From positions 1 to 64,000 of the forward strand of contig NW_027442067.1 in assembly GCF_048569485.1 (NCBI RefSeq): a stretch of 64,000 bases of DNA, in the 5' to 3' direction. The notes beneath the pieces are model-generated. The model did not search any database and had not been told where the DNA came from. It saw nothing but the letters and a program-made list of their open reading frames with translations. This document shows positions 1-11,092 of the stretch, piece by piece (within the stretch, counting starts at the first letter, position 1; every line of letters starts with the position of its first letter). The position numbers were made by a program, and so were the translations under genes. The DNA comes from Anomaloglossus baeobatrachus. Lineage: Eukaryota; Chordata; Amphibia; Anura; Aromobatidae.

Positions 1-46
1 CCGGCATAGGCCAGGGTGCCACTCGAGGCCCAAACCAATTCTGGTT

Positions 47-234
47 ATCGCTTCTCGGCCTTTTGGCTAAGATCAAGTGTAGTATCTGTTCTTATCAGTT
101 TAATATCTGATACGTCCCCTATCTGGGGACCATATATTAAATGGATTTTTAGAACAGGGAGATGGAAAAAGAGCTTGCTCTGTCCACTCCACGCATTGAC
201 CTGGTATTGCAGTACCTCCAGGAACGGTGCACCC
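47..234 (+). ncRNA. RNU2: U2 snRNA, copy 1 (promoter partly outside window)
   Basis: Complete 188-nt U2 RNA, identical to the other standard copies. Only 46 bp of its upstream flank lie in the window, so its PSE and DSE cannot be seen. Its 3' box is at 247-261. Confidence 0.98.
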
Positions 235-246
235 CTTCTTAACCCA

Positions 247-261
247 GTTTCCAAAAGCAGA
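247..261 (+). terminator. snRNA 3' box (reference, copy 1)
   Basis: GTTTCCAAAAGCAGA fits the vertebrate 3' box GTTTN(0-3)AAARNNAGA at every fixed position. It begins 13 bp after the mature U2 end, at +201. In animals this element directs Integrator-dependent 3' end formation of Pol II snRNAs. It is present behind every U2 copy in the window, including altered copies 15, 27 and 29. Confidence 0.93.
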
Positions 262-690
262 ACTCAATTCACCTGATTCATATTAGCCCGATTTAATGAA
301 TTGGAAGAAAGCATACGTCTTCATATGCACCTCAATTTGGCCCATTCACTTTTCACACTTCCTCCTTTTGTTTTTTATCTTTCACACTTTTGACTTTCTT
401 TATTCATCCAAATAGCAAACTCATCACCACTCAACCTGACCAACTCGGCTATGTCCCCGTGCTGCAGTTCTCTGTCTTATCTAGATCATTTGCAATTGAA
501 TGGAATAGATCCCTTTTGGACAAAGTGGATTCACCTGCTGCTGCAGTGACCACAGGTGTGATAACATCTAGAATTGGCATCTGGTGCGATCTCTCCGCTT
601 CCACTCCAAAGAAAGTTACCTGTTTATTCCTATCATGCATTGGTTTTTGGGGTTTTCTTTGAGTAATGATGATCTCTTTAGTAGTCTGTT

Positions 691-705
691 GGCGCCCTCT
701 CCTGG
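691..705 (-). promoter_or_regulatory. CTCF-like site in each spacer (reference copy)
   Basis: The minus strand reads CCAGGAGAGGGCGCC, matching the CTCF core CCASYAGRKGGCRS except for one base (G at the fifth position). It lies midway between U2 genes and is repeated in every unit. A boundary role between units is inferred from motif and position only. Confidence 0.4.
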
Positions 706-756
706 AGGAATAGTTTGCTTGCTCTTGGACATTCTAAAAGAGAGGTCATGATAGAC

Positions 757-776
757 ATTGAGCTTCTGAGCTCAAT
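757..776. repeat. Perfect 8-bp inverted repeat in each spacer (reference copy)
   Basis: ATTGAGCT-TCTG-AGCTCAAT forms an 8-bp stem with a 4-nt loop. It is not followed by a T run and lies far from the gene end, so it is not a terminator of a known type. Confidence 0.8.
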
Positions 777-1126
777 TGGGGACAGTCATGGGTGATGAAT
801 GTTTGCAACCTACTGCGAAGCCTCATACCGCAATATAAGGAACGTCAAATACTAAGAAAGGGCGGCCTATGAAAGAATTACTACTTTCAATAAGTACACT
901 TAAACGGCTAATTGGGAATAGAAAAACTGTAAAAAGCCCTCTGAGAAAGCCCCCCTCTAACCTTTGATAGTAAGCTTTTCTGTAGTCTGCCTGTTGATGT
1001 ATTTTCCGTTTGAACTGTGCACAACATGAAGAGACGGAACACTGGCGGCTTGTCACAATGCCCCCCGATGACATCACAATAGCGCTGCTGCCTAGAAAAC
1101 AAGCTGCGCAGAAGAAGTTGTTCTTT

Positions 1127-1141
1127 GGGTGGGAGGGTGGG
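1127..1141 (+). other. G-quadruplex motif with 1-nt loops (reference copy)
   Basis: GGGTGGGAGGGTGGG has four G3 runs joined by single-base loops, the class known for very stable parallel quadruplexes. It lies about 490 bp upstream of each U2 start on the + strand. Confidence 0.8.
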
Positions 1142-1233
1142 CTAGTGGAAGGAGGGGGCAATCTCTTTTTTTCCCGGGTGGTAGGGGGATGACAGGAGAA
1201 GGGAAGCGGGTGGTGAGAAAGGTACAGAGGGCA

Positions 1234-1259
1234 GGGTTTGGGGGCTGGGAAGGAAAGGG
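1234..1259 (+). other. Second G-quadruplex-capable stretch (reference copy)
   Basis: Runs GGG, GGGGG, GGG, GGG are separated by loops of 3, 2 and 7 bases inside a purine-rich block (about 1190-1330). Confidence 0.6.
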
Positions 1260-1425
1260 AAAAGATTAGGGTTTGGGGATGATGAAAGGGCTTTCTACGG
1301 GTAAGGATGGCAAAGGGTGGCAGTGACGGAAAGTCAGGCAACCTGTCCTGTCCGTCTTTTTGTATCGTGAATTGGAAAGACTGCAAGGGGGAGGGGAGTT
1401 GCTTGCGCCCTAAAGGAGGAGTTAT

Positions 1426-1458
1426 TCAGATTCATTGCAGTGGGCGGCGGCTGCAAAA
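1426..1458 (+). promoter_or_regulatory. DSE-like enhancer region of U2 copy 2
   Basis: At -199 to -167, where vertebrate U2 genes keep the distal enhancer, three motifs sit together: CAGATTCATTGCA (1427-1439), a degenerate relative of the SPH/ZNF143 site; a GC box TGGGCGGCGG (1441-1450) suited to Sp1; and CTGCAAAA (1451-1458), two mismatches from the Oct-1 octamer ATGCAAAT. Only the GC box is strong by itself; the clustering at the right distance carries the call. Confidence 0.5.
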
Positions 1459-1546
1459 CGCACCATTCTTCTTGTTTTGGCTCTGCAAAGCAGCCTTTTC
1501 AAGGGTTGGCTTGGGTGACAAAATGTCTTGTGTAGGCGTGGGTTTG

Positions 1547-1568
1547 TCTCCCTCTCGCTCTCTCTCCC
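1547..1568 (+). repeat. CT-rich tract before the PSE
   Basis: A short interrupted CT microsatellite abutting and overlapping the PSE-like element. It varies in length in one unit only (one T lost near 29954). Confidence 0.8.
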
Positions 1569-1579
1569 TAAGATGTGTC
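1563..1579 (+). promoter_or_regulatory. PSE-like element of U2 copy 2
   Basis: TCTCCCTAAGATGTGTC lies at -62 to -46, the normal place of the proximal sequence element bound by SNAPc. Its first half matches the vertebrate consensus TCACCNTNA with one mismatch; the A-rich second half is not conserved. No TATA box lies between it and the start, as expected for a Pol II snRNA promoter. The placement rests on position plus half-motif. Confidence 0.6.
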
Positions 1580-1624
1580 CGGCATAGGCCAGGGTGCCAC
1601 TCGAGGCCCAAACCAATTCTGGTT

Positions 1625-1812
1625 ATCGCTTCTCGGCCTTTTGGCTAAGATCAAGTGTAGTATCTGTTCTTATCAGTTTAATATCTGATACGTCCCCTAT
1701 CTGGGGACCATATATTAAATGGATTTTTAGAACAGGGAGATGGAAAAAGAGCTTGCTCTGTCCACTCCACGCATTGACCTGGTATTGCAGTACCTCCAGG
1801 AACGGTGCACCC
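1625..1812 (+). ncRNA. RNU2: U2 snRNA, copy 2 (reference description)
   Basis: U2 snRNA is the RNA of the U2 snRNP, which pairs with the intron branch site in the nuclear spliceosome. The start is set by the family's 5' end ATCGCTTCTCGGCC. Visible parts: the stem I region; branch-site recognition GTAGTA at nt 33-38 (1657-1662); stem IIb GTCCCC/GGGGAC at nt 68-73/79-84; Sm-site region ATTTTTAGA at nt 99-107; stem III AGAG/CTCT closing a CTTG loop; stem IV CCTGG...CCAGG with the family's conserved loop. The length equals that of vertebrate U2 (about 188 nt); the 3' end is placed at ACCC by family convention and may be off by one or two. The 3' box starts 13 nt after that end. Compared with human U2 as I remember it, changes in stems IIb and III are compensatory, so the gene looks functional. 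Confidence 0.98.
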
Positions 1813-3202
1813 CTTCTTAACCCAGTTTCCAAAAGCAGAACTCAATTCACCTGATTCATATTAGCCCGATTTAATGAATTGGAAGAAAGCATACGTCTTC
1901 ATATGCACCTCAATTTGGCCCATTCACTTTTCACACTTCCTCCTTTTGTTTTTTATCTTTCACACTTTTGACTTTCTTTATTCATCCAAATAGCAAACTC
2001 ATCACCACTCAACCTGACCAACTCGGCTATGTCCCCGTGCTGCAGTTCTCTGTCTTATCTAGATCATTTGCAATTGAATGGAATAGATCCCTTTTGGACA
2101 AAGTGGATTCACCTGCTGCTGCAGTGACCACAGGTGTGATAACATCTAGAATTGGCATCTGGTGCGATCTCTCCGCTTCCACTCCAAAGAAAGTTACCTG
2201 TTTATTCCTATCATGCATTGGTTTTTGGGGTTTTCTTTGAGTAATGATGATCTCTTTAGTAGTCTGTTGGCGCCCTCTCCTGGAGGAATAGTTTGCTTGC
2301 TCTTGGACATTCTAAAAGAGAGGTCATGATAGACATTGAGCTTCTGAGCTCAATTGGGGACAGTCATGGGTGATGAATGTTTGCAACCTACTGCGAAGCC
2401 TCATACCGCAATATAAGGAACGTCAAATACTAAGAAAGGGCGGCCTATGAAAGAATTACTACTTTCAATAAGTACACTTAAACGGCTAATTGGGAATAGA
2501 AAAACTGTAAAAAGCCCTCTGAGAAAGCCCCCCTCTAACCTTTGATAGTAAGCTTTTCTGTAGTCTGCCTGTTGATGTATTTTCCGTTTGAACTGTGCAC
2601 AACATGAAGAGACGGAACACTGGCGGCTTGTCACAATGCCCCCCGATGACATCACAATAGCGCTGCTGCCTAGAAAACAAGCTGCGCAGAAGAAGTTGTT
2701 CTTTGGGTGGGAGGGTGGGCTAGTGGAAGGAGGGGGCAATCTCTTTTTTTCCCGGGTGGTAGGGGGATGACAGGAGAAGGGAAGCGGGTGGTGAGAAAGG
2801 TACAGAGGGCAGGGTTTGGGGGCTGGGAAGGAAAGGGAAAAGATTAGGGTTTGGGGATGATGAAAGGGCTTTCTACGGGTAAGGATGGCAAAGGGTGGCA
2901 GTGACGGAAAGTCAGGCAACCTGTCCTGTCCGTCTTTTTGTATCGTGAATTGGAAAGACTGCAAGGGGGAGGGGAGTTGCTTGCGCCCTAAAGGAGGAGT
3001 TATTCAGATTCATTGCAGTGGGCGGCGGCTGCAAAACGCACCATTCTTCTTGTTTTGGCTCTGCAAAGCAGCCTTTTCAAGGGTTGGCTTGGGTGACAAA
3101 ATGTCTTGTGTAGGCGTGGGTTTGTCTCCCTCTCGCTCTCTCTCCCTAAGATGTGTCCGGCATAGGCCAGGGTGCCACTCGAGGCCCAAACCAATTCTGG
3201 TT

Positions 3203-3390
3203 ATCGCTTCTCGGCCTTTTGGCTAAGATCAAGTGTAGTATCTGTTCTTATCAGTTTAATATCTGATACGTCCCCTATCTGGGGACCATATATTAAATGG
3301 ATTTTTAGAACAGGGAGATGGAAAAAGAGCTTGCTCTGTCCACTCCACGCATTGACCTGGTATTGCAGTACCTCCAGGAACGGTGCACCC
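3203..3390 (+). ncRNA. RNU2: U2 snRNA, copy 3
   Basis: Standard 188-nt copy; flanking spacers standard. Confidence 0.98.
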
Positions 3391-4780
3391 CTTCTTAACC
3401 CAGTTTCCAAAAGCAGAACTCAATTCACCTGATTCATATTAGCCCGATTTAATGAATTGGAAGAAAGCATACGTCTTCATATGCACCTCAATTTGGCCCA
3501 TTCACTTTTCACACTTCCTCCTTTTGTTTTTTATCTTTCACACTTTTGACTTTCTTTATTCATCCAAATAGCAAACTCATCACCACTCAACCTGACCAAC
3601 TCGGCTATGTCCCCGTGCTGCAGTTCTCTGTCTTATCTAGATCATTTGCAATTGAATGGAATAGATCCCTTTTGGACAAAGTGGATTCACCTGCTGCTGC
3701 AGTGACCACAGGTGTGATAACATCTAGAATTGGCATCTGGTGCGATCTCTCCGCTTCCACTCCAAAGAAAGTTACCTGTTTATTCCTATCATGCATTGGT
3801 TTTTGGGGTTTTCTTTGAGTAATGATGATCTCTTTAGTAGTCTGTTGGCGCCCTCTCCTGGAGGAATAGTTTGCTTGCTCTTGGACATTCTAAAAGAGAG
3901 GTCATGATAGACATTGAGCTTCTGAGCTCAATTGGGGACAGTCATGGGTGATGAATGTTTGCAACCTACTGCGAAGCCTCATACCGCAATATAAGGAACG
4001 TCAAATACTAAGAAAGGGCGGCCTATGAAAGAATTACTACTTTCAATAAGTACACTTAAACGGCTAATTGGGAATAGAAAAACTGTAAAAAGCCCTCTGA
4101 GAAAGCCCCCCTCTAACCTTTGATAGTAAGCTTTTCTGTAGTCTGCCTGTTGATGTATTTTCCGTTTGAACTGTGCACAACATGAAGAGACGGAACACTG
4201 GCGGCTTGTCACAATGCCCCCCGATGACATCACAATAGCGCTGCTGCCTAGAAAACAAGCTGCGCAGAAGAAGTTGTTCTTTGGGTGGGAGGGTGGGCTA
4301 GTGGAAGGAGGGGGCAATCTCTTTTTTTCCCGGGTGGTAGGGGGATGACAGGAGAAGGGAAGCGGGTGGTGAGAAAGGTACAGAGGGCAGGGTTTGGGGG
4401 CTGGGAAGGAAAGGGAAAAGATTAGGGTTTGGGGATGATGAAAGGGCTTTCTACGGGTAAGGATGGCAAAGGGTGGCAGTGACGGAAAGTCAGGCAACCT
4501 GTCCTGTCCGTCTTTTTGTATCGTGAATTGGAAAGACTGCAAGGGGGAGGGGAGTTGCTTGCGCCCTAAAGGAGGAGTTATTCAGATTCATTGCAGTGGG
4601 CGGCGGCTGCAAAACGCACCATTCTTCTTGTTTTGGCTCTGCAAAGCAGCCTTTTCAAGGGTTGGCTTGGGTGACAAAATGTCTTGTGTAGGCGTGGGTT
4701 TGTCTCCCTCTCGCTCTCTCTCCCTAAGATGTGTCCGGCATAGGCCAGGGTGCCACTCGAGGCCCAAACCAATTCTGGTT

Positions 4781-4968
4781 ATCGCTTCTCGGCCTTTTGG
4801 CTAAGATCAAGTGTAGTATCTGTTCTTATCAGTTTAATATCTGATACGTCCCCTATCTGGGGACCATATATTAAATGGATTTTTAGAACAGGGAGATGGA
4901 AAAAGAGCTTGCTCTGTCCACTCCACGCATTGACCTGGTATTGCAGTACCTCCAGGAACGGTGCACCC
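4781..4968 (+). ncRNA. RNU2: U2 snRNA, copy 4
   Basis: Standard 188-nt copy; flanking spacers standard. Confidence 0.98.
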
Positions 4969-6358
4969 CTTCTTAACCCAGTTTCCAAAAGCAGAACTCA
5001 ATTCACCTGATTCATATTAGCCCGATTTAATGAATTGGAAGAAAGCATACGTCTTCATATGCACCTCAATTTGGCCCATTCACTTTTCACACTTCCTCCT
5101 TTTGTTTTTTATCTTTCACACTTTTGACTTTCTTTATTCATCCAAATAGCAAACTCATCACCACTCAACCTGACCAACTCGGCTATGTCCCCGTGCTGCA
5201 GTTCTCTGTCTTATCTAGATCATTTGCAATTGAATGGAATAGATCCCTTTTGGACAAAGTGGATTCACCTGCTGCTGCAGTGACCACAGGTGTGATAACA
5301 TCTAGAATTGGCATCTGGTGCGATCTCTCCGCTTCCACTCCAAAGAAAGTTACCTGTTTATTCCTATCATGCATTGGTTTTTGGGGTTTTCTTTGAGTAA
5401 TGATGATCTCTTTAGTAGTCTGTTGGCGCCCTCTCCTGGAGGAATAGTTTGCTTGCTCTTGGACATTCTAAAAGAGAGGTCATGATAGACATTGAGCTTC
5501 TGAGCTCAATTGGGGACAGTCATGGGTGATGAATGTTTGCAACCTACTGCGAAGCCTCATACCGCAATATAAGGAACGTCAAATACTAAGAAAGGGCGGC
5601 CTATGAAAGAATTACTACTTTCAATAAGTACACTTAAACGGCTAATTGGGAATAGAAAAACTGTAAAAAGCCCTCTGAGAAAGCCCCCCTCTAACCTTTG
5701 ATAGTAAGCTTTTCTGTAGTCTGCCTGTTGATGTATTTTCCGTTTGAACTGTGCACAACATGAAGAGACGGAACACTGGCGGCTTGTCACAATGCCCCCC
5801 GATGACATCACAATAGCGCTGCTGCCTAGAAAACAAGCTGCGCAGAAGAAGTTGTTCTTTGGGTGGGAGGGTGGGCTAGTGGAAGGAGGGGGCAATCTCT
5901 TTTTTTCCCGGGTGGTAGGGGGATGACAGGAGAAGGGAAGCGGGTGGTGAGAAAGGTACAGAGGGCAGGGTTTGGGGGCTGGGAAGGAAAGGGAAAAGAT
6001 TAGGGTTTGGGGATGATGAAAGGGCTTTCTACGGGTAAGGATGGCAAAGGGTGGCAGTGACGGAAAGTCAGGCAACCTGTCCTGTCCGTCTTTTTGTATC
6101 GTGAATTGGAAAGACTGCAAGGGGGAGGGGAGTTGCTTGCGCCCTAAAGGAGGAGTTATTCAGATTCATTGCAGTGGGCGGCGGCTGCAAAACGCACCAT
6201 TCTTCTTGTTTTGGCTCTGCAAAGCAGCCTTTTCAAGGGTTGGCTTGGGTGACAAAATGTCTTGTGTAGGCGTGGGTTTGTCTCCCTCTCGCTCTCTCTC
6301 CCTAAGATGTGTCCGGCATAGGCCAGGGTGCCACTCGAGGCCCAAACCAATTCTGGTT

Positions 6359-6546
6359 ATCGCTTCTCGGCCTTTTGGCTAAGATCAAGTGTAGTATCTG
6401 TTCTTATCAGTTTAATATCTGATACGTCCCCTATCTGGGGACCATATATTAAATGGATTTTTAGAACAGGGAGATGGAAAAAGAGCTTGCTCTGTCCACT
6501 CCACGCATTGACCTGGTATTGCAGTACCTCCAGGAACGGTGCACCC
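6359..6546 (+). ncRNA. RNU2: U2 snRNA, copy 5
   Basis: Standard 188-nt copy; flanking spacers standard. Confidence 0.98.
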
Positions 6547-7936
6547 CTTCTTAACCCAGTTTCCAAAAGCAGAACTCAATTCACCTGATTCATATTAGCC
6601 CGATTTAATGAATTGGAAGAAAGCATACGTCTTCATATGCACCTCAATTTGGCCCATTCACTTTTCACACTTCCTCCTTTTGTTTTTTATCTTTCACACT
6701 TTTGACTTTCTTTATTCATCCAAATAGCAAACTCATCACCACTCAACCTGACCAACTCGGCTATGTCCCCGTGCTGCAGTTCTCTGTCTTATCTAGATCA
6801 TTTGCAATTGAATGGAATAGATCCCTTTTGGACAAAGTGGATTCACCTGCTGCTGCAGTGACCACAGGTGTGATAACATCTAGAATTGGCATCTGGTGCG
6901 ATCTCTCCGCTTCCACTCCAAAGAAAGTTACCTGTTTATTCCTATCATGCATTGGTTTTTGGGGTTTTCTTTGAGTAATGATGATCTCTTTAGTAGTCTG
7001 TTGGCGCCCTCTCCTGGAGGAATAGTTTGCTTGCTCTTGGACATTCTAAAAGAGAGGTCATGATAGACATTGAGCTTCTGAGCTCAATTGGGGACAGTCA
7101 TGGGTGATGAATGTTTGCAACCTACTGCGAAGCCTCATACCGCAATATAAGGAACGTCAAATACTAAGAAAGGGCGGCCTATGAAAGAATTACTACTTTC
7201 AATAAGTACACTTAAACGGCTAATTGGGAATAGAAAAACTGTAAAAAGCCCTCTGAGAAAGCCCCCCTCTAACCTTTGATAGTAAGCTTTTCTGTAGTCT
7301 GCCTGTTGATGTATTTTCCGTTTGAACTGTGCACAACATGAAGAGACGGAACACTGGCGGCTTGTCACAATGCCCCCCGATGACATCACAATAGCGCTGC
7401 TGCCTAGAAAACAAGCTGCGCAGAAGAAGTTGTTCTTTGGGTGGGAGGGTGGGCTAGTGGAAGGAGGGGGCAATCTCTTTTTTTCCCGGGTGGTAGGGGG
7501 ATGACAGGAGAAGGGAAGCGGGTGGTGAGAAAGGTACAGAGGGCAGGGTTTGGGGGCTGGGAAGGAAAGGGAAAAGATTAGGGTTTGGGGATGATGAAAG
7601 GGCTTTCTACGGGTAAGGATGGCAAAGGGTGGCAGTGACGGAAAGTCAGGCAACCTGTCCTGTCCGTCTTTTTGTATCGTGAATTGGAAAGACTGCAAGG
7701 GGGAGGGGAGTTGCTTGCGCCCTAAAGGAGGAGTTATTCAGATTCATTGCAGTGGGCGGCGGCTGCAAAACGCACCATTCTTCTTGTTTTGGCTCTGCAA
7801 AGCAGCCTTTTCAAGGGTTGGCTTGGGTGACAAAATGTCTTGTGTAGGCGTGGGTTTGTCTCCCTCTCGCTCTCTCTCCCTAAGATGTGTCCGGCATAGG
7901 CCAGGGTGCCACTCGAGGCCCAAACCAATTCTGGTT

Positions 7937-8124
7937 ATCGCTTCTCGGCCTTTTGGCTAAGATCAAGTGTAGTATCTGTTCTTATCAGTTTAATATCTGA
8001 TACGTCCCCTATCTGGGGACCATATATTAAATGGATTTTTAGAACAGGGAGATGGAAAAAGAGCTTGCTCTGTCCACTCCACGCATTGACCTGGTATTGC
8101 AGTACCTCCAGGAACGGTGCACCC
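7937..8124 (+). ncRNA. RNU2: U2 snRNA, copy 6
   Basis: Standard 188-nt copy; flanking spacers standard. Confidence 0.98.
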
Positions 8125-9514
8125 CTTCTTAACCCAGTTTCCAAAAGCAGAACTCAATTCACCTGATTCATATTAGCCCGATTTAATGAATTGGAAGAAA
8201 GCATACGTCTTCATATGCACCTCAATTTGGCCCATTCACTTTTCACACTTCCTCCTTTTGTTTTTTATCTTTCACACTTTTGACTTTCTTTATTCATCCA
8301 AATAGCAAACTCATCACCACTCAACCTGACCAACTCGGCTATGTCCCCGTGCTGCAGTTCTCTGTCTTATCTAGATCATTTGCAATTGAATGGAATAGAT
8401 CCCTTTTGGACAAAGTGGATTCACCTGCTGCTGCAGTGACCACAGGTGTGATAACATCTAGAATTGGCATCTGGTGCGATCTCTCCGCTTCCACTCCAAA
8501 GAAAGTTACCTGTTTATTCCTATCATGCATTGGTTTTTGGGGTTTTCTTTGAGTAATGATGATCTCTTTAGTAGTCTGTTGGCGCCCTCTCCTGGAGGAA
8601 TAGTTTGCTTGCTCTTGGACATTCTAAAAGAGAGGTCATGATAGACATTGAGCTTCTGAGCTCAATTGGGGACAGTCATGGGTGATGAATGTTTGCAACC
8701 TACTGCGAAGCCTCATACCGCAATATAAGGAACGTCAAATACTAAGAAAGGGCGGCCTATGAAAGAATTACTACTTTCAATAAGTACACTTAAACGGCTA
8801 ATTGGGAATAGAAAAACTGTAAAAAGCCCTCTGAGAAAGCCCCCCTCTAACCTTTGATAGTAAGCTTTTCTGTAGTCTGCCTGTTGATGTATTTTCCGTT
8901 TGAACTGTGCACAACATGAAGAGACGGAACACTGGCGGCTTGTCACAATGCCCCCCGATGACATCACAATAGCGCTGCTGCCTAGAAAACAAGCTGCGCA
9001 GAAGAAGTTGTTCTTTGGGTGGGAGGGTGGGCTAGTGGAAGGAGGGGGCAATCTCTTTTTTTCCCGGGTGGTAGGGGGATGACAGGAGAAGGGAAGCGGG
9101 TGGTGAGAAAGGTACAGAGGGCAGGGTTTGGGGGCTGGGAAGGAAAGGGAAAAGATTAGGGTTTGGGGATGATGAAAGGGCTTTCTACGGGTAAGGATGG
9201 CAAAGGGTGGCAGTGACGGAAAGTCAGGCAACCTGTCCTGTCCGTCTTTTTGTATCGTGAATTGGAAAGACTGCAAGGGGGAGGGGAGTTGCTTGCGCCC
9301 TAAAGGAGGAGTTATTCAGATTCATTGCAGTGGGCGGCGGCTGCAAAACGCACCATTCTTCTTGTTTTGGCTCTGCAAAGCAGCCTTTTCAAGGGTTGGC
9401 TTGGGTGACAAAATGTCTTGTGTAGGCGTGGGTTTGTCTCCCTCTCGCTCTCTCTCCCTAAGATGTGTCCGGCATAGGCCAGGGTGCCACTCGAGGCCCA
9501 AACCAATTCTGGTT

Positions 9515-9702
9515 ATCGCTTCTCGGCCTTTTGGCTAAGATCAAGTGTAGTATCTGTTCTTATCAGTTTAATATCTGATACGTCCCCTATCTGGGGACCA
9601 TATATTAAATGGATTTTTAGAACAGGGAGATGGAAAAAGAGCTTGCTCTGTCCACTCCACGCATTGACCTGGTATTGCAGTACCTCCAGGAACGGTGCAC
9701 CC
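9515..9702 (+). ncRNA. RNU2: U2 snRNA, copy 7
   Basis: Standard 188-nt copy; flanking spacers standard. Confidence 0.98.
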
Positions 9703-11092
9703 CTTCTTAACCCAGTTTCCAAAAGCAGAACTCAATTCACCTGATTCATATTAGCCCGATTTAATGAATTGGAAGAAAGCATACGTCTTCATATGCACCT
9801 CAATTTGGCCCATTCACTTTTCACACTTCCTCCTTTTGTTTTTTATCTTTCACACTTTTGACTTTCTTTATTCATCCAAATAGCAAACTCATCACCACTC
9901 AACCTGACCAACTCGGCTATGTCCCCGTGCTGCAGTTCTCTGTCTTATCTAGATCATTTGCAATTGAATGGAATAGATCCCTTTTGGACAAAGTGGATTC
10001 ACCTGCTGCTGCAGTGACCACAGGTGTGATAACATCTAGAATTGGCATCTGGTGCGATCTCTCCGCTTCCACTCCAAAGAAAGTTACCTGTTTATTCCTA
10101 TCATGCATTGGTTTTTGGGGTTTTCTTTGAGTAATGATGATCTCTTTAGTAGTCTGTTGGCGCCCTCTCCTGGAGGAATAGTTTGCTTGCTCTTGGACAT
10201 TCTAAAAGAGAGGTCATGATAGACATTGAGCTTCTGAGCTCAATTGGGGACAGTCATGGGTGATGAATGTTTGCAACCTACTGCGAAGCCTCATACCGCA
10301 ATATAAGGAACGTCAAATACTAAGAAAGGGCGGCCTATGAAAGAATTACTACTTTCAATAAGTACACTTAAACGGCTAATTGGGAATAGAAAAACTGTAA
10401 AAAGCCCTCTGAGAAAGCCCCCCTCTAACCTTTGATAGTAAGCTTTTCTGTAGTCTGCCTGTTGATGTATTTTCCGTTTGAACTGTGCACAACATGAAGA
10501 GACGGAACACTGGCGGCTTGTCACAATGCCCCCCGATGACATCACAATAGCGCTGCTGCCTAGAAAACAAGCTGCGCAGAAGAAGTTGTTCTTTGGGTGG
10601 GAGGGTGGGCTAGTGGAAGGAGGGGGCAATCTCTTTTTTTCCCGGGTGGTAGGGGGATGACAGGAGAAGGGAAGCGGGTGGTGAGAAAGGTACAGAGGGC
10701 AGGGTTTGGGGGCTGGGAAGGAAAGGGAAAAGATTAGGGTTTGGGGATGATGAAAGGGCTTTCTACGGGTAAGGATGGCAAAGGGTGGCAGTGACGGAAA
10801 GTCAGGCAACCTGTCCTGTCCGTCTTTTTGTATCGTGAATTGGAAAGACTGCAAGGGGGAGGGGAGTTGCTTGCGCCCTAAAGGAGGAGTTATTCAGATT
10901 CATTGCAGTGGGCGGCGGCTGCAAAACGCACCATTCTTCTTGTTTTGGCTCTGCAAAGCAGCCTTTTCAAGGGTTGGCTTGGGTGACAAAATGTCTTGTG
11001 TAGGCGTGGGTTTGTCTCCCTCTCGCTCTCTCTCCCTAAGATGTGTCCGGCATAGGCCAGGGTGCCACTCGAGGCCCAAACCAATTCTGGTT

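Larger units (their letters stand above)
235..1562 (+). other. Non-coding intergenic spacer, reference copy
   Basis: I see no protein gene, tRNA, 5S rRNA or second snRNA in this spacer on either strand. The first third is mixed and pyrimidine-rich on the + strand. The middle (about 780-1080) is unremarkable. From about 1120 to 1400 the + strand is strongly purine-rich with many G runs. The last 200 bp hold the regulatory elements of the next U2 gene. Open frames of up to 187 codons on the minus strand exist only because this composition is poor in stops. Equivalent spacers separate all copies. Confidence 0.85.
1..1578 (+). repeat. Reference repeat unit (unit 1)
   Basis: One full period, from 46 bp upstream of U2 copy 1 to the equivalent point before copy 2. 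Order: U2 RNA (47-234), 3' box (247-261), pyrimidine-rich stretch (about 347-410), CTCF-like motif (691-705), inverted repeat (757-776), purine-rich and G-quadruplex block (about 1120-1330), DSE-like region (1426-1458), CT tract (about 1547-1568), PSE-like element (1563-1579, crossing into unit 2). Other standard units have the same elements at multiples of 1578. Confidence 0.97.

Noticed and set aside
1069-1076. TGACATCA, CRE/AP-1-like
   Set aside because: Eight bases with one mismatch, far from the start; expected by chance.
1266-1278. TTAGGGTTTGGGG, telomere-like
   Set aside because: A single partial match inside a G-rich block, not a telomeric array.
823-1386. 187-codon open frame on the minus strand, repeated in nearly every unit
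   Set aside because: It crosses the purine-rich spacer, encodes a low-complexity Pro/Ser-rich peptide with no recognisable domain, and is broken by 1-bp indels in units 12, 16 and 33 without any sign of selection. It recurs only because the units are copies.
1597-1624. Possible TATA box at -28
   Set aside because: No TATA-like sequence is present; the region is GC-rich. This fits Pol II and not Pol III snRNA promoters.
1307-1648. 113-codon open frame on the + strand running into U2
   Set aside because: It overlaps the promoter and the U2 RNA start and resembles no known protein.
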